Shown one piece after another: positions 16,701 to 25,982 of a DNA stretch of 52,527 nt (positions are counted from its first letter, which is position 1; each line of letters opens with the position of its first letter). The stretch comes from Parachlamydiales bacterium. Its GTDB lineage: Bacteria; Chlamydiota; Chlamydiia; Chlamydiales; SM23-39. A program made the position numbers and the translations under genes. The stretch covers positions 1 to 52,527 of the forward strand of contig JACVQJ010000010.1 in assembly GCA_015661075.1 (NCBI GenBank), in the 5' to 3' direction. The notes beneath the pieces were generated by a model. That model worked only from the letters and a program-made list of their open reading frames with translations. It was not told the origin of the DNA and made no database searches.

Positions 16701-18374
16701 CGCTTTCAGAGCCGCCTCAGAAATGCTCCATTGCGAGTCGATATGGCAAATCTTGGCCTGGGCCTCGATCGACTCAGCATCGGAAAAATGGGCTCGAACA
16801 CCCGCGGAAAAACTTTTCCAATTCCCTTCTAACGTCCAAAAACTTTCCAAGATGGAAGCGGGGCCTTCGCTGGGGCGCCAAAACCAATATTGCGACCAGG
16901 GTCCTTTGGCATGTATGCTCGCCATCGTTTGAGCAAATGTTCCATGCGCATCGCCTTGAATGGCCAAACCATTGAAATCGCCTGAAAAGAAAGCCTCATT
17001 AATTTTTTCATCCTGAATCAGGCAGTTGAAGTTGAATGACGACAGGCCGGTTGACCCCACATGGGCGCAGCCATCCACGAGAGATATCTGCGCTTCCCTG
17101 ATGGCCCAATGAGGCCCAGAGGAAACGGCGGCCTCGGCATTCGCGCAATGAAAATCCCACTGATCGGCTTTGATGGCCATGCCGTCCGCCTTGAACCTTT
17201 CCAATTTCCAATTCTCGATTCCTTCGCCGGACTCTTCCCAAATCAGTTGAGCGCTGACGATTCCACTTTCGAAGCGCCAGGACCACTCTTTGGGCCAAAT
17301 ATTCTGAACCAGCTGCACAAGGGTCCGATCGGCTTTTTCCAAATTCAACGACCAATGGCTACGCTCGGGATCCATTTGTTCCGCCCGCACCATTCCCACC
17401 GCATCGTTCATGCTAATGCGGCTCTCCAGCCAATTCGACTGGCAGCTATTGGAAAAGCTCTTGCCGTCCCAGGAAAAGCCCGGCCCCTGGATCTCCCATC
17501 GCAATCCGGCGCCCTGATTGGACGAAAACACGCCGTCCAGATGATCGAGACGGCTGTCATTCAAAGTGACATATCCCTCATGGCAAGAGATCTTCATTGG
17601 ATCGGAAAACGACCAAACGGCATCCAAAAAACGATCGTGTTTCGGATGAACAAAACTGAACTCTCCATCCCATTCAATCAATGCAGCTCCACCCCGGCCG
17701 GCCCATTGGGAAGAGACGAACGAACAATTTTCGAAGCGCAAATGGCCGATGGCTTTTTTCGGCTGCAGCCTTTCCAGCTCGATCAAAACGTTTCCGCTCA
17801 AACGGGCGCAAAATTGCTGTGAAAACGGCGCAATGTCCATTTGATCGAAGGTGCAACTGATTTTTCTTTCCTGATCCGTCCGGATCAGTTGAATCGCCGC
17901 CGTCCCGCTGCCGGTATCAATGGATAATTTCTCGTTCTCGAAAGAAAACTGGCCAAAAAAAGGGGCCCCGCCCAAGGCGCGCCATTCGAAAGAACCATTT
18001 TCTGCCCTCCATTTCGTGGTAATCCATTTCGATGGATGAGCCAACCGGCGATCATGAGGCCACTGAATCGGATCGAGAAAAGCCACAGAGGGCCTCTCCA
18101 AAGCGATCTCGACAAGAACAGGTTTTTGCAGAAAGTGGATGGCCAAGCGCACTTTCTCAACGCGCATATGATAGGAAACGGGCTTCTTCGAGCTCTTCAG
18201 CACCATGACGTCCGTGAGCACGATCTCGCCGCCGCGCCAGTGAATATCGCGATAGGCGATCTGGCTGCCGAAATGGATTCGCGCGGCCATCTGCACGCCG
18301 AAAAAAAGCAAATCCCGCCAAAAGAGGGCCAGGAAAAGTATGATCAAAGAAATCGTCAGAATACGGCGCCGCAA
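13635..18374 (-). CDS. Large AsmA/TamB-like envelope protein carrying an in-frame palindromic repeat
   Basis: This protein of 1579 aa has an N-terminal signal anchor (ILTISLIILFLALFWRDLLFF) and then a very long run of beta-rich, weakly repetitive sequence (IHWRGGEIVLTDVMVLKSS, IDSFSLKGD-like strands). The C-terminal part resembles the AsmA/TamB/YhdP group, which span the periplasm and move lipids or assist outer-membrane assembly. The family call rests on architecture only. Residues about 825-870, starting near LKPLLQKEG and ending near GKQCVQM, are encoded by the family 1 repeat at 15764-15900. They are richer in Lys, Arg, Pro and Cys than the surroundings and look like an insertion between two beta segments. 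The ComF-like gene overlaps its end. Confidence 0.7.
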   Translation of the reverse strand: MRRRILTISLIILFLALFWRDLLFFGVQMAARIHFGSQIAYRDIHWRGGEIVLTDVMVLKSSKKPVSYHMRVEKVRLAIHFLQKPVLVEIALERPSVAFLDPIQWPHDRRLAHPSKWITTKWRAENGSFEWRALGGAPFFGQFSFENEKLSIDTGSGTAAIQLIRTDQERKISCTFDQMDIAPFSQQFCARLSGNVLIELERLQPKKAIGHLRFENCSFVSSQWAGRGGAALIEWDGEFSFVHPKHDRFLDAVWSFSDPMKISCHEGYVTLNDSRLDHLDGVFSSNQGAGLRWEIQGPGFSWDGKSFSNSCQSNWLESRISMNDAVGMVRAEQMDPERSHWSLNLEKADRTLVQLVQNIWPKEWSWRFESGIVSAQLIWEESGEGIENWKLERFKADGMAIKADQWDFHCANAEAAVSSGPHWAIREAQISLVDGCAHVGSTGLSSFNFNCLIQDEKINEAFFSGDFNGLAIQGDAHGTFAQTMASIHAKGPWSQYWFWRPSEGPASILESFWTLEGNWKSFSAGVRAHFSDAESIEAQAKICHIDSQWSISEAALKARQLDLSHLRQLTGMDCSGLADLILDYRDEEMKVESAVSQFSMKTKGGTIAIEQLGRMEPFEAGVKAVWGKRNDQWTVQTARTRSECCFHGQKIRFDGQMELTGDLLKIYIAKGIFRDLEFSGDWFCSLEKGAPFSFVAQKIEGSIQSVIPSANGRIVCESDDFSLSGDFLSDPSQWEWRAKARLSEIGWGLLHDGTATMMADSKEGLIECLGLHGTVAIGQARFPIRVSELRKRGEEWLFDGSIEHPIWDLGRLAGTALIQNHSLILKPLLQKEGILSPLKDAVRQSRIPQNKIACLDPPLKGRDCGKQCVQMGECQWALDGAIDLTWRISWDQILAASSQIEKIDPVLHSILESPIQGALALTIHRTASQPLEIRLEGDNIRWKGSAIPFSIGVSEWTGGWKIDHLQISALQLSCLMLRDEARWKIQNGSVQWQGSLDATISGYLSGFSKCDLCVDSLTIDLQKTIAPFIWPALDGKMEGKGYLSLEWKGELEAEADLDLNAINMKSGSLIIDNAGPMQVHFSRSQGLLIQGLDLQVHKPEVEWPWIHARIGLMQFDFSQNHWVLHHAQLNLPADSFALLQKKIQENRLLGHLLQVLDNRQDLEFFADIDCAADFSSLTCSMREGFVPFLGAVRHVQNVNLSWSPDGLLATLTAIQGGHNLKVGARVAFEPHARGRIVLEDDSQPLTQLERPLAIDWEVDAKEGLTIHSIEGAFNGSEFSFHAESQNNLIGSARLHFGPLSEILPPRLGHILQQLKMGKGYELKGRLYYSAQNLADVSFKGLLSGKQCELFGFQIRTMLSQVDLDAAHVHLFEVKISDSAGILKIDDLMMSRTINGEWNISMPLFKLLEFRPSLLQKVGSESGHVGPLVIRELKLQNLRGSLDHHETLTAKGEMNFVNSFKREHTVFDLPSDFFGRIFGLDMELLIPVRGHLLLELKEGRFWLSDLQDAYSEGKRSKFFLVKEGLSPSIGLDGNLHIFVTMKQYVLFKITENFLLTIDGSIERPSYHLQKKSKILGLSID
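15764..15900. repeat. Palindromic repeat family 1, copy A, inside the AsmA-like coding sequence
   Basis: This 137-bp copy is the reverse complement of copy B (12335-12597) and is uninterrupted. It keeps the frame of the host gene open and supplies about 45 codons. It contains three hairpins: cccctcctt with aaggagggg, gcggtatgcggc with gccgcaccgc, and cgcccct with aggggtg. It serves as the empty-site reference for the MITE at 12421-12549. Confidence 0.85.
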
Positions 18375-18500
18375 ACCAGTTCCTCACTTTTTTACTTATT
18401 CTAATGGCATCGGCACTTTGCGAGAAATCGAATCCGGCGAAGCAAACTCCAATTTGCGTCTAAATTAAAGTTTTGCTAGCAAACTCTCCTCTCATTTCGT

Positions 18501-18529
18501 TTGACAAAATTAACTAAACATTCATACTT
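18501..18529 (+). promoter_or_regulatory. Probable promoter of the ankyrin/SecA-like operon
   Basis: A perfect -35 TTGACA (18501-18506) is followed after 17 bp by ATACTT (18524-18529). The spacer is AT-rich and the first gene starts about 15 nt after the expected transcription start. No comparable site was noticed at the later genes of the cluster, whose starts overlap preceding stops, so this may drive the whole 12-kb unit. Confidence 0.5.
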
Positions 18530-18550
18530 CCACACTCAAAATACACAGAA

Positions 18551-19732
18551 ATGAACATTATGGAATATTTCAACCTGGAAGTGTCCCCATGCAAGGCAAC
18601 ATTGGCATTCAATGCGAGCAAGGAAGGCATTGATTCCTTTCTCAAGATCTACGGTCATTTGCCCACGCCTCCGAAGAGCATCTCTTTTAAGCAATGGCAC
18701 CGCCCTCAAAGAACGTGGCATTCGTGGTGTCTTCGACACAATTATCATGCATTGGCGACCGATCCATCCCCTCACAGAGTTTTTTGCGCTTCTGACATAA
18801 ATAGTCTACACGATGAGCTGCGCATTCAATTTTTACAGACTGATCAGACAAATGTGATTTTTGCCGCAGGGTGTAACCCACAAGACGGCGTGCCTATCCT
18901 CACCGTGAATCGAAAAGGATGGGAAACCTTTTTGAACATGCTTCGCTGTTTGCGGGATAAACGTTATTGGTTCTATGTGACTGAACCCAATAACGAGTCA
19001 TGGCTCCATCTGCCTTTCTTGTTAACCTCCCCCTATCCAGGAGATCCCGACGATCACGTATTTAAGATCGTGGAGTTCATCCGCCTCGAGCCCGAGGAGC
19101 GAGTCTTCTTGGACCTTGATGAAATAAAACAACACGATGAAAACGGATGTATCTCATTTTACATGGATATGCGTAGCAATAGCGTCGGCTCATTGCTTTT
19201 TTCTCAATGGATGCGAGAGTTTGCTTCTAGTCAAGATGTCTCCAGAAATATTTTGAACCACTGGAACGACATTTTTAATAGCGTAAGATACGGCGAACCA
19301 AGATGGGGCGAAGATATAGCACCCGCCTGGTTGTATCTGATGAAAACGTGCACGGATTCTCCCTATCCAATCTTCTCATTTGGAACAAGGGGGGACGGCA
19401 CTAACGACATCTATATTTTGGGGAATGCAAAAGGGTTTGAAGAACTTGCCGATTTTGTAGAAGAGGCTGCATTCACTGTAGACTACGACTACTCGGGCTC
19501 AAGACCTCCAAATCAACGCATTCGAGGCTATATCTCATTGGGGGTGTTATTTCCAGATGGCGTACACCCCATCAAAGGTTGGGGCCTCTATTACGGAGGA
19601 AATCATAGTCCCGCTTACCAGTCTTTGTCTGTGGATAGAGCGGATTACAAAGCGGTTGAAGAAGCAGAAAGAGCATTTATGAACGAAAGGATTTTCTATG
19701 GCGATACGGGTTCAAGACAAGACAACGGATGA
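18551..19732 (+). CDS. Unknown 393-aa protein, first gene of the ankyrin operon
   Basis: I do not recognise this family. It is soluble, acidic and rich in aromatics, without signal or membrane segments. Three places share a strand-turn-helix pattern: ATLAFNASKEGIDSFLKI at about 17-33, VPILTVNRKGWETFLNMLRC at about 114-133 and DIYILGNAKGFEELADFVEE at about 286-305. This asparagine-x-(K/R)-G-aromatic/aliphatic pattern followed by a helix also occurs in small immunity-type proteins of toxin systems, a weak hint only. The start may be 18551 or the ATG at 18560. The last 35 bp overlap the giant ankyrin gene, so the products are probably made together. Confidence 0.7.
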   Translation: MNIMEYFNLEVSPCKATLAFNASKEGIDSFLKIYGHLPTPPKSISFKQWHRPQRTWHSWCLRHNYHALATDPSPHRVFCASDINSLHDELRIQFLQTDQTNVIFAAGCNPQDGVPILTVNRKGWETFLNMLRCLRDKRYWFYVTEPNNESWLHLPFLLTSPYPGDPDDHVFKIVEFIRLEPEERVFLDLDEIKQHDENGCISFYMDMRSNSVGSLLFSQWMREFASSQDVSRNILNHWNDIFNSVRYGEPRWGEDIAPAWLYLMKTCTDSPYPIFSFGTRGDGTNDIYILGNAKGFEELADFVEEAAFTVDYDYSGSRPPNQRIRGYISLGVLFPDGVHPIKGWGLYYGGNHSPAYQSLSVDRADYKAVEEAERAFMNERIFYGDTGSRQDNG

Positions 19733-22700
19733 CCTTTCACCGATAGGTATTAGCGAAGAGAAAGGGCACGCTGAAGGAAGGATCGATGCATTGCGTCAGT
19801 TGATATTCCCTTTAACAAAGCCATCTTTAGATCAACACGGAAATACGATCCAACTCTGGTCCGTTCCAGGATCTCAGGTCATGGGTGTTTTACAGAGGCC
19901 AGACGGCTCCCGTCTCACCATTTCTCCCAATCAGGTTCATAATGCCTTAAATTTTGAAGAAGATCCGACCACTCTTCATAATCGTTTGTTGTCGAGTCCG
20001 GAAGAGAGAGTCTGGGATTTTGTTTTTCAAAAAAACGGACACCTTGTCATTTGGCCACATACGAGCGGGGGTGGATGGCATGAGGCAATTCCACGCTCCA
20101 ACCAGGAGTTTAGCGGTATTTCAAGATTAGCTCGAGGAAGAACTCAGGAACAAATGTGCGCCTGGTTTTACTCGAGCGGTTATCAGGTAGCCGAGGAGAA
20201 AAATCCTCCCAAGGTAGAGATTCATCTAAATGGGGCTTCCGCAGGGATCTATAATGCGACTAATCATAAAACCATTCGGAATCTGCTGCAACAAGGAGGA
20301 AAGATACAAACGATCCACTACGCCCCTCCTTCAGACAAAGAAAAGAAAGATAATTTTGCAGGAAAAGGCCTTGTTTTTCAACATCCAAAAGACAGAAGCC
20401 GGTCTACATTCAATGTGGATTTTACAAAAAAGAACGGAAGGCCAGAATACGATGGAGGCTATCACATCGACGTGAAAGGGGACGCTCTCCGAGGAAAAAT
20501 CAAGGTCAGCACGCAAGAGACATATAAAGAGAATTATTCAACTCGCGGACAGGAGCATCGTCCCTATGAGCTTAAAGATTGCCCTCCCAGTCGCCCCCAT
20601 ACAAATCCCGCGATGGCGAGCTTTCGACAAGTACTCCAACAAACAGGTCTGACCAATTCGTACAATTCTGTCCATGCAGACAATCCAATGCCTCAAAAGG
20701 GAATGACCGGAGGCGAGATCGGCGGTGTGGCATGTTCTACGTCCTATATCGAAGGGCTATTCGACGATGTGCCCGCTCTCCTGTTGGATAACTACTACTT
20801 TGCCTTCCCGGTTTTGCCAGGCGAAAGCGCACCGTTTACTAACGCAGAGCTGCAGCAAATCCTTCGAGAACTGGCCATCGGGGTATATGTCCATAGCACA
20901 GTTCCCTTTTTTAGCCTGCATTTTCGAGAAAAAGGGACCGATCTTTTCCCTGTGATCCATCCGGTATATGAAAATACGCTCGTGGGCCGAGTGATCGGCA
21001 TGCTCGACTACATCATGAAGGGGTATCTCAATGGGGGCATATACAAAGACGATTTTATTGAGAATTGGCATAAAAACCCTGACTGGGAGTCCCGAGGGGC
21101 CTCTTCCCTGGAACAACTCATTGGATTTGTGGACTACTGCAAAACGCGGATGGATGCAAAAGATCAGAGCTACTGCCCTCTCTCATTTATGTCCAGCATC
21201 GTCGAGAAAGACCCGTTAGCAGCAGAGATCTTGAGTTCTTTCAAGGGATTTAGAAATTCATTCCGCATTATCGCCAAACAAAATGGCATCCAGAAAGAGG
21301 GAAATTTACTTCTCGTGAATCCCGATTTTGACGTGTTTTATGAGATCAACCCCTCGCCGGAATACGCCGAAGCCTTAGAAGCGCACATTCGAAAATATGG
21401 GAAACCGCCCAGCTCCCATCTACAAATGGAGCTCTTTTATCAAAAAACCACTATGCAGATCCATGACCACATGGCAAAAATGCCTCTTTGCAAAAAGTAT
21501 TTTTCCATGTTGGGAGTCATTAGCTTTTTTTCCAGCTACTTCTCTACTCTTAAACAACACCGCAAAAGCCCTCGCCTACCCGTCGCACAAAAGGCAGAAG
21601 TGCGAGGCTGCCCGCCCCTTTTTCCTCACCTTCCGGTCACAAAACGCTGGGATATTCCATTAAAAATCTCTTTTCGTAAAGTGGGAGAAGCCGTCCTTGC
21701 CTCTCATCGGACCTTAATCGAGGATTGTATCAACCAATTCATCAATCGTGAGGATCCTTCATACCAGTTCGGTGCTTATATCAGCAAGCTATGGGGCCGG
21801 GGAAACCGTAGTGAACAACTGAGAGTGACAATAACTCAGGTCATTGTGCGCGAGTGCATCGCACAGGTATGGGATGGAGCAGGACTGGTAGGACGAAAAT
21901 TCCTGGCATCCGATGTCCCCTTTTCTGAAAACCTCAAACTTCACATCAGAGAATTAGGCACTGCTCTTGCAACGCAAATCCTGGATGGGTGGGTGCAAGA
22001 CGTCCTGCAAACGCAGAAATCATTAAACAATCGACCTTATCTCGGTGGTGATTGGCACTACGCCGTGGTGCGCGTAGCGCAGATGCGCAAGGAGTTCATC
22101 AGTCAATGTTTACAGGTTTTTCAACATTTGTCCGACACGGTGGTTGAAATTGTACAGTTTTCCAAAGTAGCGACCCTCGCGCCCAATGATCGAGACTCGG
22201 TAGAATTGGAGAGAACGAATCGAGTGGTGGGAGGGTGTGGACTTCATCTGGAGAAGCAAAGAGTACAGCCTTCCATCGCGGCAAAGAAACTTTTGCAGGA
22301 AAACGCCTTGCAATTGCAAAACCTGGAATCTGAAAAGTGGGTTCTTTTTCAGAATGTTGGAGCCGCTCCCCGGGCGCTGCTTCGCTTATTTTTGGAAAAC
22401 ACCCCTTCCATGATCGAAGAGGACTATGAATGGATGGAATCTTTACTGGTTAGCGGACAATCAGGGAACCGCGACGCCGCTCAAAAAAATCTTGAGCTGC
22501 AACGGTCAATGCGAGAAGGAGATAAAAAATCATTCACAGAGCTGCTTGCGAGCGCACACCAGGCTCTCTCTTTTCGAGATCCGCATGGAAGAACACTGCT
22601 GCATCACGCGGCTTGCTATACAGATCCCTTTTATGCGGCAGAACTTCTAAAAGCGGGGTGCTTGCCCACAGAGCGAGATGAGAACGGCTATCTTCCCATG

Positions 22701-25700
22701 CATTATGCGGTCATGCAGAAGAAAACCGCAACCTTGCAGGTTCTTTTTCAGAAAAAGCTCGTGAATGCGGAAGCCGTCAATGGAGCAAGAGTTCTCAGCG
22801 TGGCCATTTTGCACCAAAGTGTGAAGGCCGTGGAATTTTTATTGCGAGAAGGGGCAATGCCGGCTCTTTTAGCCGGAGGATACACAGATCTACATAGCGC
22901 TATCCACGAAGGCAATATGCCCATCATTGAGCAATTGCTTTCTACTCCCTCTTTTTCCAGTTGCTTGAATGTGTGCAGCAATGAAGGAGGCACTCTTCTG
23001 ACGCTTGCTTGCGAACTGGATGCTCTGGATTTGGTGCAAAAATTAATTACTGCGGGAGCCAATCCAACCTTGGCCAGGCGCGATGGAATCACAGCGATCG
23101 AGATTGCCATCGCTCGAGGTTCTATTCCCCTCTTGACTTATTTACTCACTCAGACAACCCCTTCCTCCCAGGCAATTGAATCCGCAGTAAAAGAGGGCTC
23201 CGCAGCAGTGATCCAGGCGCTACGGCCGCACATCAATGGATTTACTAACCTGTCGCAAGACAACGCCATCCATATTGCGATTTACAGCGGGAATCTCTTC
23301 GTTGCCCTCGCGCTGATCCAGGACAGTCCACGGGAAAGTCTGGTTAAGACCAATGCAAATGGACAATCTCCTCTGAGCCTTGCGATCGATTTTGGCAATT
23401 GGGCTGTCATAAAAGCCTTAATAAACAAAGGCGTGGAAATCAGCACGAGAGAGATTCCCCGTTTGTTATCCGCGCCGTATGATCCTTTTTTAAAAACAAT
23501 TCTTTCTTCTGCACAAATATCTCCGGAGGAGCTTCAAGAGTACGCATTGATTGCCGCGCAAGCAGGCAATCATCAAGCCGTTCAAGGAATTTTGTGGCCA
23601 TTAGGAATCAACCCAACGGCTTGCAAAGGCCTCAAAGGGTGGGAGATTCTGCATTATCTGGCAAAAAGCGATGGATTGCTTTTCTTTGAATTACTGGTGG
23701 AAAGAGAGAGGAATTTTCGTAAACCTATAGCGGAAGAAAAGAACCTGACCCTGGCTGCCATTGCTGCAAGACACGGTAGCTATCGCGTTTTTAAATACTT
23801 ATGTAGACGCATGCAAGAAACGGGCGTTTCTTTTGACAATGCACACGAAGACAAACATCTTCTCTATATTGCCATTGAGGAAGGCCTTGAAGAAGGTCTT
23901 TTGGAAACCCATGCCCACACTCTAATGGACAGCAAAGGAAGACGGGCTGCGCATGTGGCCGGGTGGATGGGAGCCGCATCCGTTCTGGAAAAATTAGCCT
24001 CTTACGGCGCAGATTTAAAATCGCCCGATCAGAAAGGCATTACGCCTCTCGATTACGCCGTGCGCGCCCAGTCTCCTGAAGCCGTCTCTTTCTTATTATC
24101 CAAAGGAGTTCCCGTCACCGGACAGGCCTTATATTGGGCAGCAAAGGCGGCGTCACCACTTCTGTCTCAATTAATGGAAAACGCTCCTTCCCCAGAGAGC
24201 CTGACGGCTGCACGCGAAAAAGCCCAAGAGGCGCAAGATATAGATCCCAAAATACAGGCGTTATTTGCAGCCTTAAGCGAGGAAGAAGTCCCTCAGGATC
24301 TGATGCAAAGTCTATCTGCAAAACAACTATTGTCCACCTGGAACGGGAAAACCGCTCTGCATTTGATTGCTGCCAAGGCCGAGCCTTCTGTTTTTAGAGA
24401 GGTTCTGGCAGCGCAGTCCTCGCATCCAAAAGCGATTGAAGTCGTGGATGCTTCAGGTAACACCCCTCTCTTCTATGCAATTGAAGCAAAAAGCGAGCAT
24501 AATATGACACTTCTGCTTGCGAGAGGCGCCAATGTACAACATAAGAATAATCAATTGATCTCCCCGCTCGGAAAGGCCTGCGGAATCGGCTTTCTGGAAA
24601 TGGTAAAAAAACTGCTTCGGGCGGGCGGGAACCCAAACCAACTCGAAGGTACAAAGCAGCACCCTCCCTTGTGGATCGCAGCTCTTGCCAATCATTCTTC
24701 GGTAGTCCATTGCCTGCTTTCTCACGGCGCAAAGGTCGATTTCAAGCAAAAAGGGGGATGTTGTCTTGTTCATTTGCTGGCGGCGTCAGGGAAAACTACT
24801 CTTCTTCGCTCACTGGTAGCCAGAGGAGTTTCGGTTGATTTTCAGGATGATGAAGGAAAAGATGCCCGATACTACGCGGCACGCGCCGGGCAGACAAAAA
24901 CGCTAGAGTTCTTGCTGAACCTGGAGCCATCCCCTCTTGATCGAAAAGAGGGTGCACAGTTACTAACGATTGCCAGCGCGTGCGGGCATGCTGAAACGGT
25001 TCGGTTTTTGCTGGGTCGAGGGGTTACCCCTTCTGTTCAAATCAGTGATGAAGAAACCCCCTTTACAGCAGCTGCCGTAGGAAAAGGGGCTGCAAGCATT
25101 CTTCCTCTATTCAACTCTTACCATGTCTCTAAGATTCCTCAGCAGATCCGGCTGGCCATTATGCAGGCGATTAGAAATGACAATCTCGCCGCGGTCAAGG
25201 TCTTATTTTCTAATGAATTGGGGATCGATCTGGACCTGGTTCCTAACTATACAGCCCTACATCTAGCCAGCCAGCATGGAGCAGTGCACTGCACACAATG
25301 GTTGCTCAGTCGAGGTTGCAACCCCTACCTCCCTTGCGCATCGGGGTTAAATTCTTTTGAGCTCGCCGCAGAAAACACATCCGGAGAAACTTCTTTTGAG
25401 CAGTTTCAGTTGCTATTGGACTACGTGGAGCCACCGCTCGATCAAGCGTATTCACAAGAGATCACCTTGATGCATCGAGCGGCAGAGGTCGGCAACCTCC
25501 AACACCTGGGAGTGTTGATAGAGCAGGGAGCTTCATTGAACCCTATCGATTGCTATAAAAATACCCCTCTTCATCGAGCTGCGGAGATAGGCCACGCAAA
25601 TTGCGCTCGTCTACTACTTGCTTGCGGAGCGGATGCCAGCATTTGCTCCTCCGACGGTAAAACGAGCGCGGATCTCGTACGACCCAAGGACACAGAAACT

Positions 25701-25982
25701 GCAAAGGTTTTTGAACAATTCGCGCGTATCAAGCCAGTCAAGGGAGAATCAAGCCTCCACCGTGCCATACGAACAGAATCTCTCCTCGCTCTGCAGTTGC
25801 TGGCCGGAACACTCGACCCTGCAACGATCGATCAGAAAGATGAGAATGGGGTCACTGCGCTGCGTCTGGCCATCGACATGGGTAACAAAGAAATGATCCT
25901 TTCTTTATTGCACGCGGGAGCGACGCTATCAAAAGAAGAGGCGGATCTAATAAAAACTTTCGATGAAAAGAGGCATTCATGA
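19698..25982 (+). CDS. Giant ankyrin-repeat protein (2094 aa), putative effector
   Basis: Residues 1 to about 930 form a region I cannot assign, with several conserved-looking blocks and no evident signal peptide. From about 937 to 2085 the sequence is a long solenoid of ankyrin repeats, roughly 30 or more. Clear examples are DPHGRTLLHHAACYTDPFYAAELLKAGC, YTALHLASQHGAVHCTQWLLSRGCNP and KNTPLHRAAEIGHANCARLLLACGAD. Ankyrin giants in intracellular bacteria usually bind host proteins after secretion, so an effector role is likely but inferred. The start at 19698 follows AAAGGA by 8 nt and lies inside the previous gene. The stop overlaps the next start (ATGA). The frame is open over 6.3 kb, which argues for selection. 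Confidence 0.85.
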   Translation: MAIRVQDKTTDDLSPIGISEEKGHAEGRIDALRQLIFPLTKPSLDQHGNTIQLWSVPGSQVMGVLQRPDGSRLTISPNQVHNALNFEEDPTTLHNRLLSSPEERVWDFVFQKNGHLVIWPHTSGGGWHEAIPRSNQEFSGISRLARGRTQEQMCAWFYSSGYQVAEEKNPPKVEIHLNGASAGIYNATNHKTIRNLLQQGGKIQTIHYAPPSDKEKKDNFAGKGLVFQHPKDRSRSTFNVDFTKKNGRPEYDGGYHIDVKGDALRGKIKVSTQETYKENYSTRGQEHRPYELKDCPPSRPHTNPAMASFRQVLQQTGLTNSYNSVHADNPMPQKGMTGGEIGGVACSTSYIEGLFDDVPALLLDNYYFAFPVLPGESAPFTNAELQQILRELAIGVYVHSTVPFFSLHFREKGTDLFPVIHPVYENTLVGRVIGMLDYIMKGYLNGGIYKDDFIENWHKNPDWESRGASSLEQLIGFVDYCKTRMDAKDQSYCPLSFMSSIVEKDPLAAEILSSFKGFRNSFRIIAKQNGIQKEGNLLLVNPDFDVFYEINPSPEYAEALEAHIRKYGKPPSSHLQMELFYQKTTMQIHDHMAKMPLCKKYFSMLGVISFFSSYFSTLKQHRKSPRLPVAQKAEVRGCPPLFPHLPVTKRWDIPLKISFRKVGEAVLASHRTLIEDCINQFINREDPSYQFGAYISKLWGRGNRSEQLRVTITQVIVRECIAQVWDGAGLVGRKFLASDVPFSENLKLHIRELGTALATQILDGWVQDVLQTQKSLNNRPYLGGDWHYAVVRVAQMRKEFISQCLQVFQHLSDTVVEIVQFSKVATLAPNDRDSVELERTNRVVGGCGLHLEKQRVQPSIAAKKLLQENALQLQNLESEKWVLFQNVGAAPRALLRLFLENTPSMIEEDYEWMESLLVSGQSGNRDAAQKNLELQRSMREGDKKSFTELLASAHQALSFRDPHGRTLLHHAACYTDPFYAAELLKAGCLPTERDENGYLPMHYAVMQKKTATLQVLFQKKLVNAEAVNGARVLSVAILHQSVKAVEFLLREGAMPALLAGGYTDLHSAIHEGNMPIIEQLLSTPSFSSCLNVCSNEGGTLLTLACELDALDLVQKLITAGANPTLARRDGITAIEIAIARGSIPLLTYLLTQTTPSSQAIESAVKEGSAAVIQALRPHINGFTNLSQDNAIHIAIYSGNLFVALALIQDSPRESLVKTNANGQSPLSLAIDFGNWAVIKALINKGVEISTREIPRLLSAPYDPFLKTILSSAQISPEELQEYALIAAQAGNHQAVQGILWPLGINPTACKGLKGWEILHYLAKSDGLLFFELLVERERNFRKPIAEEKNLTLAAIAARHGSYRVFKYLCRRMQETGVSFDNAHEDKHLLYIAIEEGLEEGLLETHAHTLMDSKGRRAAHVAGWMGAASVLEKLASYGADLKSPDQKGITPLDYAVRAQSPEAVSFLLSKGVPVTGQALYWAAKAASPLLSQLMENAPSPESLTAAREKAQEAQDIDPKIQALFAALSEEEVPQDLMQSLSAKQLLSTWNGKTALHLIAAKAEPSVFREVLAAQSSHPKAIEVVDASGNTPLFYAIEAKSEHNMTLLLARGANVQHKNNQLISPLGKACGIGFLEMVKKLLRAGGNPNQLEGTKQHPPLWIAALANHSSVVHCLLSHGAKVDFKQKGGCCLVHLLAASGKTTLLRSLVARGVSVDFQDDEGKDARYYAARAGQTKTLEFLLNLEPSPLDRKEGAQLLTIASACGHAETVRFLLGRGVTPSVQISDEETPFTAAAVGKGAASILPLFNSYHVSKIPQQIRLAIMQAIRNDNLAAVKVLFSNELGIDLDLVPNYTALHLASQHGAVHCTQWLLSRGCNPYLPCASGLNSFELAAENTSGETSFEQFQLLLDYVEPPLDQAYSQEITLMHRAAEVGNLQHLGVLIEQGASLNPIDCYKNTPLHRAAEIGHANCARLLLACGADASICSSDGKTSADLVRPKDTETAKVFEQFARIKPVKGESSLHRAIRTESLLALQLLAGTLDPATIDQKDENGVTALRLAIDMGNKEMILSLLHAGATLSKEEADLIKTFDEKRHS

